A DNA stretch of 64,000 nt from Echria macrotheca (taxonomy: Eukaryota > Ascomycota > Sordariomycetes > Sordariales > Schizotheciaceae): contig MU839827.1 of the NCBI GenBank assembly GCA_030411725.1, positions 1,984,001 to 2,048,000 of the forward strand, given 5' to 3'. Position 1 is the first letter of the stretch. Each line of letters opens with the position of its first letter. A program made the position numbers and the translations under genes. Below, one piece after another: positions 25,457 through 37,941 of this stretch. A model generated the notes under the pieces. That model did not search any database. It worked only from the letters and a program-made list of their open reading frames with translations, and was not told where the DNA came from.

Positions 25457-26091
25457 GGTGTTTGTGTTGAGACGTCGCGGGCAATGGATGTTGCGGGTTG
25501 GACGCCGAAGCCGAGAAGACGGCCAAAAAATGCCGTGCTATCTCTCCCAGGTCGGCCTCTTTGCTGCCATGCAATCGGAACGAGTATGAGCCACCCAAGG
25601 GTGGTGATGCTGCTGAGGCGGTCGCAATGCAGCTTCGGCTCGGAAAATCAAGCAGTCAAGCAATCAATCAAGCCACTGAGAAATCCATCCATGATGCAAG
25701 CGCCGCCGCCTGCGCTAGCCAACCGGGGGCTAGTTCAGCTTCACGTGATTACCAGGGTTAGGGTCTAACCCCTTCCACAGGGACTTCAGACGAACTTCAG
25801 ATGAGAAAAGAGTGGAATTTCTTCTCCTCATATTATGTCTGCGACTACGAAAATAAACGAGAGGTTCATCAGTGTTAGTAGTATAGGCCCAATAATGAGT
25901 GGCGTTCATGGAGACAATTCACAGCACAAATCAATCCATCACCACAACGCTTCATGTTGAAGAAATCCATTTCATACAGATTAAGTATCCGAAACCCAAA
26001 ACCCAACACGCTACCTGTCATGATAATCATATCCCATGCTAAAACTAAAACAACGGGTTTCCCACCCAAAGCCAATCTATGCCACAGGGTA
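25457..26091. other. Intergenic: m-AAA promoter and CLR-1-like 3' flank
   Basis: Holds the promoter of the m-AAA gene (right-to-left transcription) including the telobox-like motif, then AT-rich sequence from about 25780 to 26091 that is the probable 3' UTR of the Zn2Cys6 gene. No additional gene seen. Confidence 0.6.
25754..25770. promoter_or_regulatory. Telobox-like motif upstream of the m-AAA gene
   Basis: AGGGTTAGGG followed by TCTAACCCC, forming a small inverted arrangement, with a CACGTG E-box-type palindrome about 10 bp to its left (25742-25747). The position, about 300 bp upstream of the m-AAA start codon, suits a promoter element. TTAGGG boxes in fungal promoters are bound by Tbf1/TRF-like factors; action here is inference. 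Confidence 0.5.
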
Positions 26092-29083
26092 TCACTGCTG
26101 CCCTCCGAAATTTCCATTCTCCACGCTCGGGTACGCTCCTCCGCTCATCTCGGCCCAGTTCCAATCCAGAGTCGACGGCAAACTGAATAAGTCTTGTGGC
26201 AGTACTGGTTGCTGGAATCCTCCTCCTATTGGCGGACTTGTCAGGCCCCCGGGTCCAACAATGCCGTCCATGCTGCCGATGGCGCCGAACCCGGTGAATT
26301 CGGCAAACGACGTGTAATCGACCCCATCTCCATTCGGATTCACCGTAAATTCATTCGTCCATCCCTGTGGTGCCATGCCCGGCGATGGGCTTTGGCTCAT
26401 CATCGGACTGAACCTGTTGGGCGGGCTGCGATGGTCCGCTGGCGGGGATAGATGCCGTTGCGCCCCTTGACTTGGCTGTGGTGTCGCCGAGCTGGCTGTG
26501 GTCGGCCTTGGCGTCTGTGTCGTGGAACCAGGTGGTGGTAAAGGCTTGAACGACGGCGAGTGAGCAGCCTTGGACACCGAAGAGGGCTTGGTGTCCGAGG
26601 ACGTCTCGTGACTCTTCCGTTTCCGCCGGGAAGCATGCTCCTTTTCCGCATTGTCTATCACAGCCTTGGCGATTCGGTCAAACTCGGAGCACACGCTCAG
26701 CATGCGGTGAACTCCCCCCGTCTCGGCCTCGGGCCCAAGCGTCGACAAAAAGTTCACCACGACGGTCAGCAGTTTGGTGTCGGAACGCGCTCTCGGATCT
26801 AGAGGATTCTGTAGAATGTTGCTGAATAGCGTCATGAGAGCCGACACGGGGAAATATAGGACCATCCTTCTCCAAGTCAGCATTATATCTCACATATGCG
26901 GAGCACCAAAACTTACCAGACACATGAAAAGTCGCCTTGCGGGATGTACTTGAGAAGAGAAATAGAAGCTCGGGCAGCCGAAGTGCAGAGTGCTGCCGAA
27001 GAAAACACACGCGGGTTCAGAGGTTTGGCGTTCAAGCCTTGAATCGCATAGTTGGAGAGCCGGCTGGTCCAGTAGCCATGATGGATCGACATACGATGGA
27101 TCGTGGTCAGGCAGTTGTAGTAGGTGAAGTGGAGCATGACAATATGCAAGATGAGCGGTGTGTGGGACGCCTTGATCTCGTGTTCCGGCCGAAAGTCGAT
27201 CGGGATGCTGTCCTTCCAGTCATCCAGCTCCTGGTCGAGTTCGCCAATGATGTTCAAAATCTCCCCGTCCGCCTGCTTTGTCGCTTTGGTGGCGTAGAGT
27301 CTCTTGTAGACCTTGCTTTCGATGAGAGAAAGCTCGCACATGACCCGGAACAGATTCATCTTGCCCTTGCCGTCCGCCAGGGGAATGTTTCCGATACCAT
27401 CGACCGGGTCGGCATCCGGTAGTTCCACGTTCATATCGTCGTCATCTTGCGCTGGCGGTCTCCCTGATCTCAGACACAGATCCTTGTCCAGCATGTATGC
27501 GATCCAAAACACTCGCTTCCGCTGTTCGATTTCGATAGGATTCAGGTTGAAGCCGGTGCCCCGTTTGTGCAGTCCGATGCTGTGTGACAGCCGAATCGCC
27601 GTGGCAATCAAGAACGATGACGGCTGTGGGTTTGGAGTTCCTTGCATAAAGAGCGCCATTCCCAAGAGCGCTTGCACACTGAGCAGATCCGTGTTTCGCA
27701 TCGTCAATTCCGAATAGACCGACATCGCATTCTTCAGGTAAGCCCAAGCCTTCTCATCCTCCTCTTGCGGAACCAGGTTGCTCATCACTCGCAAGCGATG
27801 GGCTATCGCCAAAGCCACATTCAAGCTCGCCCACCACCCAGATCCTTGGTACGGATCCGGAGAATACTGCCTTTCGACCAGATGCATGAACGTCGGCTGG
27901 TGAAACAGAGGGAACATGCAGTTGAAGTTCTCGAAGAAGTCCTTGAGCAAGGACATGGCCTCGGGCTTTGGCGGCAGCTCTTTGAAGATGACTCTCCTGA
28001 ATAGATCATTAAAAACGTCGGGTTTCCAAGCCGTCCATTTGTGATCGTCGATCGACACATCCGTAATCATCTGCTGGAAAGAGCTGTCGCCCATCTTTTC
28101 ATTTACCCACTGTATACCCTTGGGCGAGAAGATGGAGAACCCTGAGGAGGAGCCTGCACAGTGTCAGTGCTGGCGACCAGCAGGCATCAAGAAAACCTAC
28201 CGATATACCTAGTTTCGCCATCATTGTTGGTCACCAAGGAGCACATCATTTCCGATAGAGTAGCCACTTCTTCTTCGTCCTCTTGCTTCTCTTTTTCTGG
28301 CGTTAGCGACTTCCTCTTCTCCTCCTTAGCTGTCGGTTCCGGCGAGTTCAGTGAGCTGCGTGGTGTTGAGTGGTTCGCGTCCTGCCCCGACGTTGCTTGT
28401 GATGGCGAAGTCGGATTCGATACGGCCTGCGAGGCCTGTCTTGACTGCTGCTGCTTCTCCGCGAGCTTCTTCTCCAAGGTGCCGAGATCGGTAGCACCGT
28501 TGTCATCCTCACCGAGCAGTCCTGAACGAGTAAGTTACGGCACGTGGCAGTACCAAAGATCTCGCGCATACCAGATAACCTCAGCAAGCTCTCCATCCGG
28601 CCCAGTCGGTTCTCGAGACCTTCGATATACTTGGCCCTGTGCGAAGCGTGTAAGCTGATTGGTCCAAGTGGATGGGCTCGCATTCCGACGACCTACCCTT
28701 TTGGCGGGTTCCTCTTCTTTTCCACCTGTGTGAAGACGCAGTCTGTCTTGTAGTTGATGCAGTGCGTGCAAGCCGGGAGTTTGCCGTCGCACTTGATCTT
28801 CTTCTTCCTGCACATATCGCAAGCCTATCCGCGTCGGCGCATCAGCAACTCTGACCACTTCCACTCATCGCCAACCAAGACCTACCCTTGCGATTCTCCT
28901 CCTCTTTGCCTCGTTCGAGTCGTCGAGCAGCCCCGGGTCGAACATGTTCGCGACACCGAGATCGGGAAGTTGATGCATCGGCATCCCATGTTCTGAGTAG
29001 CCGCCGAAGATTTGCGGCGGCGGGTTGAGCAGTGGCGGCGCCGCCATGGGCATCTGGAAGGTGCTGTGCATGTGGTCCATCAT
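26092..29083 (-). CDS. clr-1: Zn2Cys6 transcription factor, CLR-1/ClrA-like
   Basis: Nuclear regulator; CLR-1/ClrA activates cellulase and cellodextrin-utilisation genes in response to cellulose. Six exons join in frame: 29083-28886, 28824-28697, 28636-28572, 28521-28201, 28153-26917 and 26866-26092, about 907 residues. The binuclear cluster begins at residue 68 with spacing C-X2-C-X6-C-X6-C-X2-C-X6-C (first part CDMCRKKKIKC), followed by the linker EKKRNPPKGAKYIEGLENR and a short coiled coil (LGRMESLLRLSGLL). A fungal-trans middle homology region follows, with GWWASLNVALAIAHRLR, SFLIATAIRLSHSIGLHKRG and RKRVFWIAYMLDKDLCLRSG. The tail is Ser/Pro/Gln-rich. ATG at 29083 fits the exon frame; upstream TTG is not needed. 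The CLR-1 identity rests on my recognition of the cluster and linker; another member of the class remains possible. Confidence 0.85.
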
Positions 29084-32000
29084 GGCGGTAGGGCGGTCGC
29101 GACGTCGACCAGGCCGTGGAGACGGGAGCAAAGGTTGTCGGATGAAGCTGTCTGCGTTCTTCGATAGCAGGTGGAGCTTGGAGTTGGACGAAGGCGAGGG
29201 ATCGATTGTCGCAGAGCAGAAAAATCGGCCGGGCGCGAGGAGGGGAGTGTGGGATTCGGTGCTATTATTACCGGCCCCAAGTGTGTTAAAGGTGTGAGCG
29301 ATCCGGGGGTTGTCGAATCAGGGGTTTCGGGAGGGGCGGATTGCCCGGGAAGCCGGGGGCTGAGCTCGACTTGACGACCTCCTGGAGTGGCCCGAGTCTC
29401 CCCAACTTCATTTATCAGCAAGCAGTTTGTCTCCGGCGGCGCTAACCATCGATTTGCTGATTACGATTCGTCCTCGGGCTGCGTCTCGAGCGGAGCCCAA
29501 CCTCAGCTGATTCGCAGCAACGAAGCCACAAGCGCGATGACGGACCTGACGGTAAGGCTGATGCTCAACGGCGGATGTGGGTCTCTGGTTCGGGAAGTCG
29601 TCGCGAGAGGGGAGACAGCGGTATCACGAGGGAAACCGAGCATATAGATTAAACATGGAGAGGGGAGGATGGGTAAAAGACATGAAGCAGAGACGATGCT
29701 CATGTTTAGCACGACAGCGATGGGGCGGACCTCGGACGGGACTGAGGATTGGTGGTTGGAGGTAGAGGTGGGGGGGACGGCATCTCTGGAGCGTGCACGG
29801 GCTCTTTCTTACTTTCAGGGTGTTCTGGTGGCGGGGTGCATCCACACATCCACGATTCCACGCAAGGACCAGCGAGGAACCAGCCGAGTGCGGTTCGCCA
29901 GTGCAGACAACTTCAGGCACCTTCCCGATGTCCAGGTCATCCGCGCTACCAGAAAGCACGCCCAGGCGGCCGACATCTGACTGCCAGCTCGTTCCAAGCT
30001 ATGCCTAGGCGTTTGACTACTGAATCTGATGTGCAGAGGATACGCCGGGAGCAGGCGAATCAAAACCAGCGCCGCCCAGATCCGGACGCCAAACCCGCCG
30101 TCATATCCAGCCTTCGTCCATCCACATCACGGCATTCGACGACCGATAGTCCCAGCGGACGGCTTTGGCGGTCGTTAACCAGCGGCTGATCGCCCGTCTT
30201 GAGATCACCGCCCAAGGAATGGTCACAACGTCACGGCTCGACTACATCCGAGAATCCCGTCGATATATCTCCGAGATGAAGGACGGCCATCGTGAACAAA
30301 CACCATCGTGCTGTCGCCATCGCCACCACAAGAGTCAGAGGCATCCAATTGCGTCGGTTGCAGCAATTTCGCCCAAGGGGCTTGCATCTTGCCTTTGACG
30401 TACGCCATCGCCTGCAAATGCAATGCGGCGACGTGCCCGTTACATGGCTCCCGAAGCGGACTGCCCACGGCGTTGGTGATACGCCGCCCTTGCATCAGCC
30501 CATCGCTCAAAACATCGAGCCAGGGGGGTGAGGGCTTCCCGTCGCTATCCACTTTGAGCACGATCGTCTTCGGATCCGAGTTTGGCCAGGTGGCCAGCAA
30601 AACGGATCGGTCTTTGATGTGTGTGGGAATGCGATGCCATGCGTTCGCTCTTGTTGAGGCTCGGTCGTCCCATAAATTCTCCGACACGCTGTACCGAACC
30701 GCGGCCCTAGCGCCATGCAACCACGAGGCCATGTCTCGGCCACGCGCAAGCGCAGCCTAAGCGCGTCTTGGCTGTTGGTCTCATGCGGCGTTGACGAGTC
30801 ATTCGTAGAGTTGGCAAGCCGGAGTTACTGTGTAATGGTTCGACATCGGAAGGGTCTACCGTGGGAATATCATACGGCACAGTCTTGTAAGTCTTCAGGC
30901 CCTCCGGAATAGAGACGCTGGTGCGTAACTAAGTCGGAATGGCGTGTGCGTCGTCGAAACGTTCAACAGTCCCGTGTTTCAACCAAGAAGCCGGGGTTGC
31001 GGGGCAAAGGGAGAGAGAGACAAGAGAAACCCCTTGGCGCTACCCAAAAGCTGCCCCGAGCACGGCCTAGCGGACGACTCCAAAGTCCGAGATGTCATCG
31101 AAAACGAGAAACCAAAGGAAAATTGACCATGATGCGATGCGCCATGTTGGCAAGTCGTGGCGGTTCATGCTAATTCTACAGTCAAATGCCTTGCGTCGCC
31201 AATTGGCCCGGGGGCTCGCCTTGGACCAAGGAAACCCGGGACTGGACTCATCAGCATCTCTCGTATGCTCGCTCTCCCACCCTCCTTCCCGTCCGTCATC
31301 TTGATGGTGTGCCAGCCAAACGTCCCAAGAGCGATCCTAGACCTAGTCGCAGATCAAGAAAAAAAAAGAATTTGGAATTTTTCACAAGACAGAGGAAGAA
31401 GAAAAAGTGGGATGACATATCCAAGCGTTTATCGTTGTGGGGGCTGGTTTCATCATTGTCTCAAGACCCCCTTTGCTCACCTCAATCCCCCGACCCCCCA
31501 ACCCACACACACACAGAAGTCCACAGTGGACCACACACACCACCGTGACCACTTGGAGAGTAAAACTACCAAGCGTCAGGTACACGTACTCAGCGCTTCC
31601 CTCCTGCAGCCTTGGCCCGGTCGGGTCCGGTCTGCCTCTGCCTCAGACGCGTGGTTCCGGCGCTTCTTCGATGGAAGCTCTGCAGAAGGTGATGGAACTT
31701 GTTTCCTTGGCTGGTTGCATATACGGAAAAGTGAAATGCATTTAACTCTAGTGTACACTAGTGTAACGACCATGGGACGGATGGGAGAGGAGGTGTAAAC
31801 TTAGCCAAGGGTGGAATCGTGTGTCAAAACCCATCGCATCTGCCGGGCACAGGTATACTTGCCAAGTTGGCCCTTACTGTGTATGGAGAAGCAACACCCT
31901 CGGACACGGTACAACTCTTTCTCCATCTTCAGCATGTGCTTATATCTATGTCCGAATTCCTTGCCATTCGAGATCTGCGGCGCAGATCACATCTATCCGG

Positions 32001-32344
32001 CTAGATACAAGAATATACAGAGAAGACAAACCCTTTCTCTAGTAGGCCACAAGCCTCGGCCGTGGTCAAGAAGATAGGTTTAACCAATACCTCCAATATT
32101 CACTCCTTCCTTAGCTTCTTCCCCACCTGACCACCGTAGAACACACGCAAATCCGGCCTCGTTTCCAACAGGCGCCTTGAGAGACCAACAGATAAGAGGC
32201 GGCTGCTCTCCGAGCGTTCTATTCCAGGCCCCAGTTGCACAATAAAGAGAAAGTTCCAGACATTATTGAATAAGAACGCATATACGGGAGATGAGCTGAT
32301 AGATGCAGAGAGATATGTCGTGACAAAAATGGCGGTCAAAAAGG
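29084..32344. other. Long upstream region of the CLR-1-like gene
   Basis: About 3.3 kb separating the CLR-1-like start from the 3' end of the next minus-strand gene. Such length suits a regulator with a large promoter and leader. No gene can be called with confidence. The minus-strand frame at 30223-30732 (169 codons) has a more natural amino-acid balance and somewhat GC-rich third positions, and is flagged as a finding. The segment near 31310-31420 contains purine-rich A runs; 31900-32344 is the likely 3' flank of the membrane-protein gene. Confidence 0.5.
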
Positions 32345-33786
32345 TCACATGTTTTCGGTGAATCGAGGATTCGAGTTCCGGGAGTCGGCCGATCCAGCCA
32401 GTGACGTGAGGCTCCGGCCGAGCGGGTTAATCGTCGGAGGGGTCACGGGTCGTGGATCATCGGAAAATGGCGTTTGGGCCTGTTGCGGTGTCCGGTTCGG
32501 CCCAGACCGAATGATCGGCACTCCGCTCTCAGGCCGCATCGGCGATCCGAGCTGTAGTCGCTGCAGGGGCCCGGAGCCGAAGAAGGCTACAGACTGTCGG
32601 TAGTCCGAAGTGCCGCTCATGACGCTGGCGTGAGGGTCGCTGTAGCCGTCTCCCCCGGATTGCAAAACCGAAACCAGCTTCCTGCCCGAAACCCGGTAGA
32701 ACCCCTTTTCCTCCATTGGTGCTTGTCGTGGGCCGGCTTCGAGCGCCTTCTTCTGTCCGGTCAAACTGGCGAGTGCGGATGGGACGGCAAACGGAACAGA
32801 CCGCTCCGCCATACCACCGCCCCCGCCGGATTTTGGTCCCGGAGATGAACCCAGACCTCTCCCGACGGCACTATCGCCATCCCCCAACAATAACAGGCCG
32901 CTGCGGTGGCCCTTCTTCCACTTCAAGAGAAACATTAAAAATAGCGCAATCAGGGCAATGCCCGCAACACTACCGACCACGCCGCCAATCACCGCGCTCT
33001 GGGCGGCTGGCGTAAGTCCGCCTGATGACGGGGGCGCCGGGTCGGAAGGGGCAGGCGACGGAGGAGGGGGCGGAAGTCCATTGGCATTAGGGTTGCCGCC
33101 AGCTCCACCGGCGGAATCGGTCGGGACGACGAAAACAGTCGCGGTGATAGATGATGGATCAAATGTTGATGACTGATGAGTCGAGGATGAGCTCCTTGTA
33201 GAATTGGAGTAAAGAACTGTGCTGTTGCTAAAGAACGTGGGTGGGCGGGCTTGAACCGGGCATTAGTCGGGAATCTTATGCATACGATGCGAGGAAGCTT
33301 ACTTGAGTTGAACCCGCCCGAGAGCGTGGGGAAAGCCGAGGATTCGGATGAAGGAGCGGACGTCAATGTCTCTGAGCTCAGCAGAGATGACAAGAGAGAT
33401 GGTAATGGCGATCCCGCCGGGGCGGTCGCCTCGGACGACGGTAGGACATCGCCCGGCAGCGTCGGGCTCGGGACCGGGATATCCAATGCGGACAGGCCGG
33501 CGGTCAGAGCGGCCGGCGAGTCAGCGAGTTGGGTTACGGGATCCGGGAGCAACGTGGAATAGCCGATTATGGCGCCCTGATCATCGATGATGTGAACGAC
33601 AGACACGGTTTGCACGACGACTACTTGGCGGTTGTGCAGCTTGTTTGGCTCGGGTGGTGAACGAATGTGGTTTCCGGCGCCGTCGCTGTCGGGGTGAGCA
33701 TGGCGAGGAAGGGGGTTCGAATGGAAATGTCGGTGGTTGTTGTTGCGGGCCTGAACGAGTGAAGACCCGCGTGCGTGGTTAGTCAT
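32345..33786 (-). CDS. Ser/Pro-rich single-pass membrane protein
   Basis: Unnamed fungal membrane protein. Two exons: 33786-33303 and 33216-32345, about 451 residues; the acceptor was chosen because CACAG at 33217 keeps frame with the phase-1 donor. The N-terminal ~235 residues are Ser/Thr/Pro-rich and probably O-glycosylated, but begin without a hydrophobic signal peptide. One transmembrane segment lies at about residues 237-260 (VIGGVVGSVAGIALIALFLM), followed by the stop-transfer cluster KWKKGHR. The cytosolic part of about 185 residues is Gly/Ser/Pro/Arg-rich. The layout resembles fungal wall-stress or Skg6/Axl2-type single-pass proteins, but no specific family is recognised. The topology (outside Ser/Thr-rich part, inside basic part) follows the positive-inside rule and is inference. 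Confidence 0.75.
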
Positions 33787-35360
33787 GGTGCCGGTGTGGA
33801 TGCCGGCGTGGCTGTGGAAACGAGCGAGGGGGGGTAAAAGAGCGTCGTGTGGTGGACTCGTGCAGGCGAGAAACCCGTATTCGACTGCGGCGATGCGGCT
33901 TGGCTGGCGTGCGTCAACTCGTAAGCTCGAGTCGGGCGATTTGGATGCGCTGAGATGTCTTTGAAGCAGTCGGCCGGCGCAATCCTCTCGTCATCGTAAC
34001 CTTCATCTCATCGTGGCTCCAGCTCGTCGGTCGGGGGCGCGCAGGGGGATTCCACGTTCGGGCTCGTCGTCGTCGCGGTCCGGTCGGCGTCCAGTCCTTG
34101 CAAGGTCCCAATACGCAATTCTCCCAAGATCCGACGTCCAGTTCACCAACAACTCCGCATCGTCGGTGCGCTGGAGCGAGTCAGACTCTCACCAACATGC
34201 CTGGCAGGAGGAAAGAGGGGGAGAACGACGAGAACGTGCCGGCAGCCACTTGGTTAAAATGAAATGACCAGATTCGCTGCGCCCAAGATAACGGAACAGC
34301 ATCTTCTCGCGGGCTCCCTGCTGTGGCTTCGGGCCTAGCGCGGCAGTTCAACGACGCTCTAATCTCGCTTGGTTGAGAGCGTTGGCTTTTCCCCTTGACC
34401 CCCAGCCCGAGGTTGACGAATCAGAGGCGGGCATGGCTGCGGGATGGCGGGACATGTCCGTTGTGATTGGCCGGCGAGATCCAGTTGATTAGCTAAGGAG
34501 GGAAAGCTGGAGCTTCACTTGCTGTGAGCTCGGATTGCCGTCGCCGTTCTCATATCAATCATCAAGCGACGCGAGAAACAAACACGAGAAAACATCGCTG
34601 GGAACTTCCAAGTGGCCGGAAACAAACCAGGGAATAGTTACACAATTCTACGATGTCGCCGTTGACTCCTCTGTTGTCTCTGCTCGCCTGTGTTCGAGGA
34701 ATACGAGTGCCATGCTCCAGATGCTTGGCGGAGCTTTTCTTGTTCACAATATTGCTACCGCACGTCCAAGGTGCATGAGCACAATCCTCCAACACGCTCC
34801 AACATCGGAAAGTTGATGCGGATATCCACGTTGCGCCCGCACCCGAGGCAAATTTCCGAACACGTAAACAACCTTGAATAAAAGCTGCAAAACATGTCAG
34901 GTAACTACCGGAATGCTTGGCTGAAACTTCCTTGGTGGACCTCGTCGAAATATTAGAATTTGACAGCATCAAAGCACGAACTGCAACGACAATGCCTTTC
35001 GATGGCGATCCAGGGTCCTCGTAGTCGCCTGGGAGGAAGATCGCTGCGGGTGGTGCAGGTACTTGGAGCAGTCGAGCGGCCAATTGGGCAGCCTCTAGCT
35101 TCACATCGGTGTTTGCGCAACGGCCCAAGCCGAACCCATCTCTGTCAAACTGCAAAAGTACCCGATATGGTAAACTGTTTGTTAGCCACTCCAGTTCACC
35201 TCCAACGTCCAAATGCTGGGGCGGATTTAAGGCTCTGACATCTGAAACTCGAATCCACTTTGTTCAGCTTGCTTTTTCGTGATCCAAGCCAAGCCACCAT
35301 CTCGGCCCCTCGCCAGCTGAAAGAACAACTCGGCGCCGTTGGACACTTTCTGCTGACGTC
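33787..35360. other. Intergenic between divergent genes
   Basis: About 1.6 kb between the membrane-protein gene (leftward) and the hydrolase gene (rightward), so it should hold both promoters. Overlapping short frames at 34535-35238 show no domain or splice evidence. I see nothing else specific. Confidence 0.55.
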
Positions 35361-37314
35361 ATGGCTGGGGCATTCTCGTCGCTCCCGCTGCCCAGCAGCA
35401 GTGCGAATGGCTTCAAATATCCACATGCGTCGGACCCACGGTCGTCGTCGACGCAGTCGCTGGTGCCGTCGGTGGGCGAGCGGAACGGTAGGAGGACGCT
35501 GCTGGTGGTGTACATCCACGGCTTCATGGGCAACGACTCGTCGTTCCAGTCGTTCCCCGCCCATGTGCACAGCTTCCTCAAGGATGCGCTCGCCGACAGC
35601 CATGTCATCCATAGCAAGATCTACCCGCGCTACAAGACGTACAAGGCCATCGATGTCGCGCGCGAGAATTTCAGCACATGGCTTGCCCCGCACGAGTCGC
35701 CGTCTACTGATGTTGTTCTGATCGGACACAGCATGGGCGGCCTTTTGGCTGCCGAGGTCGCTTTGATAGTGAGCCTCCTATACTCAGCGCAGGCTTGAAC
35801 AACATGAGCCATGCTGACTCTTCCAGCCTAGTAGTAATCCTACCGTGGGCTATCCATTCCGCCATAGGATCCTTGGTACTGTGTCGCTGGATGCCCCCTT
35901 GCTGGGGCTGCACCCAGGCATTGTAGTGTCGGGCATCGCCAGTCTATTCAGACGCCCTGCCGCACCTGCACAGTCGGACGAGGCCAAGGAGTCATTGCCG
36001 GGCACGACATCTCCAGGGAGCTTGTCGCCTGATCCTTCTATCTACTCTGAATTATCACCTCCCTCGGAAGCATCCTCTCTAGCATCAACACCATTTCCGC
36101 CTCCGCCTTACTCTCAGCCTTCCACCTCGGACCCCTACTTCAACCCGCCTTTCTTCAACGATACATCATTCATAGATCGCGGCTTCTTCAGGAACGTCGC
36201 ACACTTCGCCAAGAAGCACCGGGAGGAAAACCTGGTCGAAGCGGCTGCAGCCCATATCATGTCCCATTTGGAGTTTGGTGGTTGTCTTGCCGATTTCTCG
36301 GGACTCAAATCGCGATATAATAGACTCAGGCAGTTGGAGGATGAAGAGAACTTTAGGGTTCGATTTGTCAACTACTACACCGCGTCGACCGGGCCACCCA
36401 AGAGGCCAAAACCGTCACAAACGCCTTCATCATCCGCCCATCTCAAACCGACTAGCAGCCGGCAAGATGTTGATGGGTACAGTTCTGATGTCGACTCTCG
36501 GGTTTCGACACCGCGGATATCGATAGAGGATGCTGACGGCGGGAGACAGGACTTTCTTCAAGAGTTGGACCCGATACCCGAACCGGACGAGTTTGAATCA
36601 CCTCAGAAGGAAGCCGAAAACGTTGGGGGCGATGGTGCATCAACACCGACCACAGCGGCAGATCAAGCTCCCGAGAAGATTTCTGAGAGGGATTCCGAGA
36701 TACCACCCCAAACCGAGACGCCCCAGGATCCCAGCCTGCCTCCCATTCCCGATCTTCCCACTCCACCTGTGCAACCGGACCTGGACCAGTACACAAACAA
36801 GGAAGCACGGAAACAGGCCGAGAAGGAAGCCAAGCGCGCCATGAAGGTGTACACGCAAGCCGTCAAGAACCGCGACAAGGCCATCAAAGAACGGGAGAAG
36901 CTGGTCGAGAAGCTGCGGCGCAAGTCGCTCAAGGAGGCGGAGAAGCTGGCCAAGAACAAGCAGAAGCAGGTTGCATCGCCTTCCTCGCAGGATGATGAAC
37001 TCATACAGAAGCTGGATGACGCGCTGCGGGTCAGCGAGTGGGAGGTGGAAGAGCGGGCGCGGGGACAACAAGAAAAAGGGGAGAAGAAGAAAAAGGAGCG
37101 CAAGTTCTGCATGTTGCCGGGCAAGGTGAATGGGGTTCGCGATCCAACCTGGGTGAGGGTGTATATGGAGGGCGTGGACGAGGTTGGGGCGCACTGCGGG
37201 TTGTTTTTCCCCGGTCCGCACTATGAGGTCCTGGTGGGCGATGTTGGGTCGAGGATTGTCGAGTGGGTGGGGGAGGATGCCTCGCGACGGGCTATTGCTG
37301 AGCTGCGTGAGTAG
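35361..37314 (+). CDS. Alpha/beta-hydrolase (DUF676/lipase-like) with charged coiled-coil tail
   Basis: Probable serine hydrolase, intracellular lipase or esterase. Two exons, 35361-35768 and 35827-37314, about 631 residues; the junction (donor GTGAGC, acceptor TTCCAG) keeps phase 0. The core has VVYIHGFMGNDSSFQSFP (oxyanion strand and HGF motif, about residues 49-66) and the nucleophile elbow GHSMGG (about 121-126). Further on is GTVSLDAPLLGLHPG, as in DUF676-type lipases. Residues about 205-350 are Ser/Pro/Glu-rich and disordered. Residues about 440-520 are a Lys/Glu-rich predicted coiled coil. The extreme C-terminus has PGPHYEVLVGDVGSRIVEWV, which could supply the catalytic His. The substrate is unknown. 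No signal peptide or membrane segment was seen. Confidence 0.85.
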
Positions 37315-37941
37315 GGTTGTAAATAATGTGTAATGTCTTCTTGGGGTGATGATGATTTGGAGTTGGTTTGGGATCGGGTATATTGGTCCGTCTTGGAGAG
37401 GAGGGAGTTGTGGATATAGCGACAAACACAGACTCAAGGATAGAAGTTGCGAGAAATAAGGCACTATTTCGGGGCTTCGTGGTCACCGGTGCCAGGACAG
37501 GCTAAAACCGACACCAAGATCTGTCTTCTATCTTTTGCCAGTTTGCCAGTAAAGTTCGGAATTCGAGGAAGGAATTCATCGCACTTCCGTATTCTACCTA
37601 TCTAGTCCCTCCCTCCTCAGCCCCCACGGATCTCGTACCTTTTCCCATAGACAAAATTGACCGTCCTTTTCCTCCCATACGCAATGCAGCGACCATAGCC
37701 TCATCACGGGAATTATATCTCTTGTCCGATACCGTGTGCTCCCCTTCTCCTGTATTTATACACCGAAATCAAATACACACACAACACAACACACTCCCGT
37801 CTAGAACCCATGCTTTCCATGCTTCTTCCATGCTTTCCCAAATCCCACACACACTGATGTTACATTTTTTCCTCTCTCCTCTCCTCCAGGGAATTACCCA
37901 TTACCCCCTCCTCTCCCCCCCCTTCTATCTTTACATCCCTC
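37315..37941. other. Convergent 3' flanks
   Basis: Space between the ends of the hydrolase gene (+) and the uS13m gene (-). It contains pyrimidine-rich and CACAC-rich stretches and should hold both 3' UTRs. No coding evidence. Confidence 0.6.

Noticed and set aside
22643..25768. Plus-strand frames of 250-331 codons
   Set aside because: Antisense shadows of the m-AAA protease; Leu/Arg-rich complements of its codons.
32990..32992. GTG at 32992 as the start of a separate membrane protein
   Set aside because: The frame extends upstream to a splice acceptor at 33217 and joins a Ser-rich first exon in phase.
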